The translations under genes were made by a program, and so were the position numbers. From a virus, in the IMG/VR virus record IMGVR_UViG_3300033153_002016, positions 1-43,327 of that record: 43,327 nucleotides of DNA; one strand, 5' to 3'. Under the pieces are notes generated by a model. The model searched no databases. It was not told where the DNA came from and saw only the letters and a list, made by a program, of their open reading frames with translations. Positions 41,716 to 43,327 of the stretch are shown one piece after another (the first letter of the stretch is position 1; every line of letters starts with the position of its first letter).

Positions 41716-43327
41716 TGGGCGCACCCATAGCACCAACGTATACGCAGAACCATTACTGTTTTTATCAGAGCGATGGTAGTACGCAAGTAGGTTCTGCTGA
41801 CACACAAACCACCTTAGATACTGATACTATTTATTATAGTGTTGTTACAGTATTTGATACCACAGCGAATAAAGTTAATGATGTTACTGGTAAGCCGCAG
41901 TTTAATCTAGCTGGAGGTGGGTGGACTGATGTTGGTACAACCACAGCGGTACAGTTTGCCGATGGTTCTCTAACTGATGGTGATACCTCTCAAGATTCCT
42001 CTGCTATTAATGGTGGCGGTACGCTCCAGGGTACAAGGGTTTATGAATCGGCTAATACAGCAGCTATTATCTGGTCAACTCCAGGAGATGAGACAGATAA
42101 CCACGGTGAGCATTGGTTTGGTTTTACGATTGATTCTGCTCAAGTCTCAGATGGACAGGAGGTATTATTACGATGGGTAGAAGGTGACGGAACTGCTTTT
42201 ACTGGTGCTTATACTGATGCCGATGTAGATATCAATGAGGCTGTTGGCTCTCAGAATATTGATGCTGACTACGTTCCTGCTGACACTACTGTTTATCAGT
42301 CGTCCTTTACTACAGTGGCTACAATCAGTGCTGACACTGTTCCTGCTGATAGTACTGTTTATAATGCTACTCTTAGCGCTGCTCAGACTATAGATGCGGA
42401 TTACGTTGCTTCTGCTAGTACTGTTTACCAGTCAAGTTTTACTGCAATAGCCACTATAGACGCTGACCATGTTGCCAGCACCACACAAGTTCATCAGTCT
42501 ACTTTTACCTCAGAAGCAACAATACAAGCGGATACTGTTGCCAGTACATCACAGGTTTATGAAGCCACTCTCAGTGGTATACTACAAATTGATGCTGATT
42601 ATATTCCTAGCGCAAGCAGTATTTATCAGCCAACGTTAGAGATACCTTGCCCATCTATTGTTGTAGTTACCCAACCAGGGAAAGGTGATTTAACTTTATA
42701 TCAAGATGGTACATTTGATTATGATTATACAGCCGATAGCGCACCAGACTCAGACTCCTTTGTCTATAAGATAATTGATGACAATGGTACATCTAGTAAT
42801 GCTACTGTAACTTTAACGATTAGTGCTGCTGGTGGTATTAATATAGATGCTGACTATATCACATCAGTATCACAGGCTTATGAACCAACACTATTATCTA
42901 TTGCAACGATAAATGCGGATAATGTTCCTGCTGATAGTAATGTTTATGAACCTACTCTGACTACTCTGACTACTATTAATGCTGACCACGTTGCCAGCAC
43001 CAGCCAGGTCTATCAATCAACCTTTACCACATCAGCAACAATTAATAGTGATTATGTCCCAGCAGACAGCAATGTTTATGAGCCTGCAATCACTACTATT
43101 ACTACCGTCAATGCTGGCCATGTTACTAGTACCTCTCAGATACATGAACCGACACTTGACCAGATAACTACAATTGGCGCTGATCATGTAGCTAGCACAA
43201 CGCAGGTATACGAGCCTACATTTGACACCATAGCGACAATCAATGCCGATTATGTAACTTCAACCACACAGGTTTATGAAGCTACTCTTACTGTAGGATT
43301 CACTATAGCCGCAGATTATGTAGCTAG
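41715..43327 (+). CDS. 22-residue-repeat tail protein, N-terminal part (continues at 115-748)
   Basis: The gene starts at ATG 41715 (TAATG overlap) and runs off the end of the window into base 115, giving a 748-aa protein. Residues 1-180 are a beta-rich N-terminal domain (HYCFYQSDGSTQVGSADTQ, WFGFTIDSAQVSDGQEVLLR). Residues 182-596 hold about sixteen 22-residue repeats with core ADYVxSxSQVYEPT. After unit 6 an alien segment (about 311-372, VVTQPGKGDLTLYQDGTFDY to NATVTLTI) interrupts the repeats; it is the second half of a Big_9/Cadherin_5 domain. It is likely an elongated fibre or adhesin. Confidence 0.85.
   Translation, partial: MGAPIAPTYTQNHYCFYQSDGSTQVGSADTQTTLDTDTIYYSVVTVFDTTANKVNDVTGKPQFNLAGGGWTDVGTTTAVQFADGSLTDGDTSQDSSAINGGGTLQGTRVYESANTAAIIWSTPGDETDNHGEHWFGFTIDSAQVSDGQEVLLRWVEGDGTAFTGAYTDADVDINEAVGSQNIDADYVPADTTVYQSSFTTVATISADTVPADSTVYNATLSAAQTIDADYVASASTVYQSSFTAIATIDADHVASTTQVHQSTFTSEATIQADTVASTSQVYEATLSGILQIDADYIPSASSIYQPTLEIPCPSIVVVTQPGKGDLTLYQDGTFDYDYTADSAPDSDSFVYKIIDDNGTSSNATVTLTISAAGGINIDADYITSVSQAYEPTLLSIATINADNVPADSNVYEPTLTTLTTINADHVASTSQVYQSTFTTSATINSDYVPADSNVYEPAITTITTVNAGHVTSTSQIHEPTLDQITTIGADHVASTTQVYEPTFDTIATINADYVTSTTQVYEATLTVGFTIAADYVA
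42258..43327. repeat. 66-bp coding repeats (continue in 1-300)
   Basis: Units of 66 bp, about sixteen in all when the genome is closed, encode a 22-residue repeat that begins with I/V-x-A-D. Two subtypes interleave: one with VPADSxVY and one with VASTSQVY. Units 1-6 (42258-42644) and 7-16 (42843 onward, across the junction to about 300) are separated by a 200-base insert. DNA copies are diverged, so this is an old array kept by selection, yet similar enough to permit recombination. Confidence 0.9.
43214..43327. repeat. Terminal redundancy, right copy
   Basis: This is identical to bases 1-114. One copy should be removed to obtain the 43,213-bp circular map. The overlap lies in units 12-14 of the repeat array, and residue 509 of the tail protein begins at 43239, which equals base 26. 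Confidence 0.95.

Overview
The window is a complete, circularly closing genome of a lytic-looking tailed phage with podovirus (short-tail) architecture. The first 114 bases (1-114) recur exactly at the end (43214-43327). The overlap lies inside a gene and keeps its reading frame, so the unique genome is 43,213 bp and one tail gene runs from 41715 through the junction to 748. I see no integrase, repressor, tRNA or CRISPR array. The DNA is AT-rich with many AGA and ATA codons. Gene content fits a phage of a Gram-negative bacterium: short tail, M15 endopeptidase, small lipoprotein and near-consensus sigma70 promoters. A marine or aquatic gammaproteobacterial host is only a guess.

Layout: two gene blocks diverge from about 25.4-25.8 kb. 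The rightward block (25783 to the end, then 1-8691) builds and releases the virion. In order it holds terminase small and large subunits, portal, a 227-nt non-coding stretch that looks like a structured RNA, scaffold, a probable decoration protein, an SU10-like major capsid protein followed by a terminator, the head-tail adaptor, a tailspike with a pectate-lyase-type beta-helix, a five-gene lysis cassette (36678-38068), the tail nozzle, a series of tail or adhesion genes with a lectin-like fold and 22-residue repeats, and three internal-virion (ejection) genes including one of 1641 aa.

The leftward block (25369 down to 8712) handles early functions and DNA metabolism. It holds a single-gene unit with its own terminator, a RecD/Dda-like helicase, a Cas4-like nuclease with the four-cysteine Fe-S pattern, a Sak4-like annealing ATPase with its probable ssDNA-binding partner, a family A DNA polymerase, a DUF3987-type helicase ATPase, a DHH phosphoesterase, and many small conserved phage genes of unknown function.

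Regulation: no phage RNA polymerase is encoded. Instead the leftward block carries three promoters with a perfect TTGACA -35. One is a full extended consensus hidden inside the Sak4-like gene, directly ahead of the polymerase genes. Two others overlap inverted repeats that look like operators. RNA hairpins between leftward genes include one arrangement with mutually exclusive foldings, as in an attenuator. The items most worth following are the possible structured RNA at 30217-30443, the cadherin-like domain split between two tail genes 1.7 kb apart, the attenuator-like leader, and the operator/iteron region around 24.07-24.52 kb.
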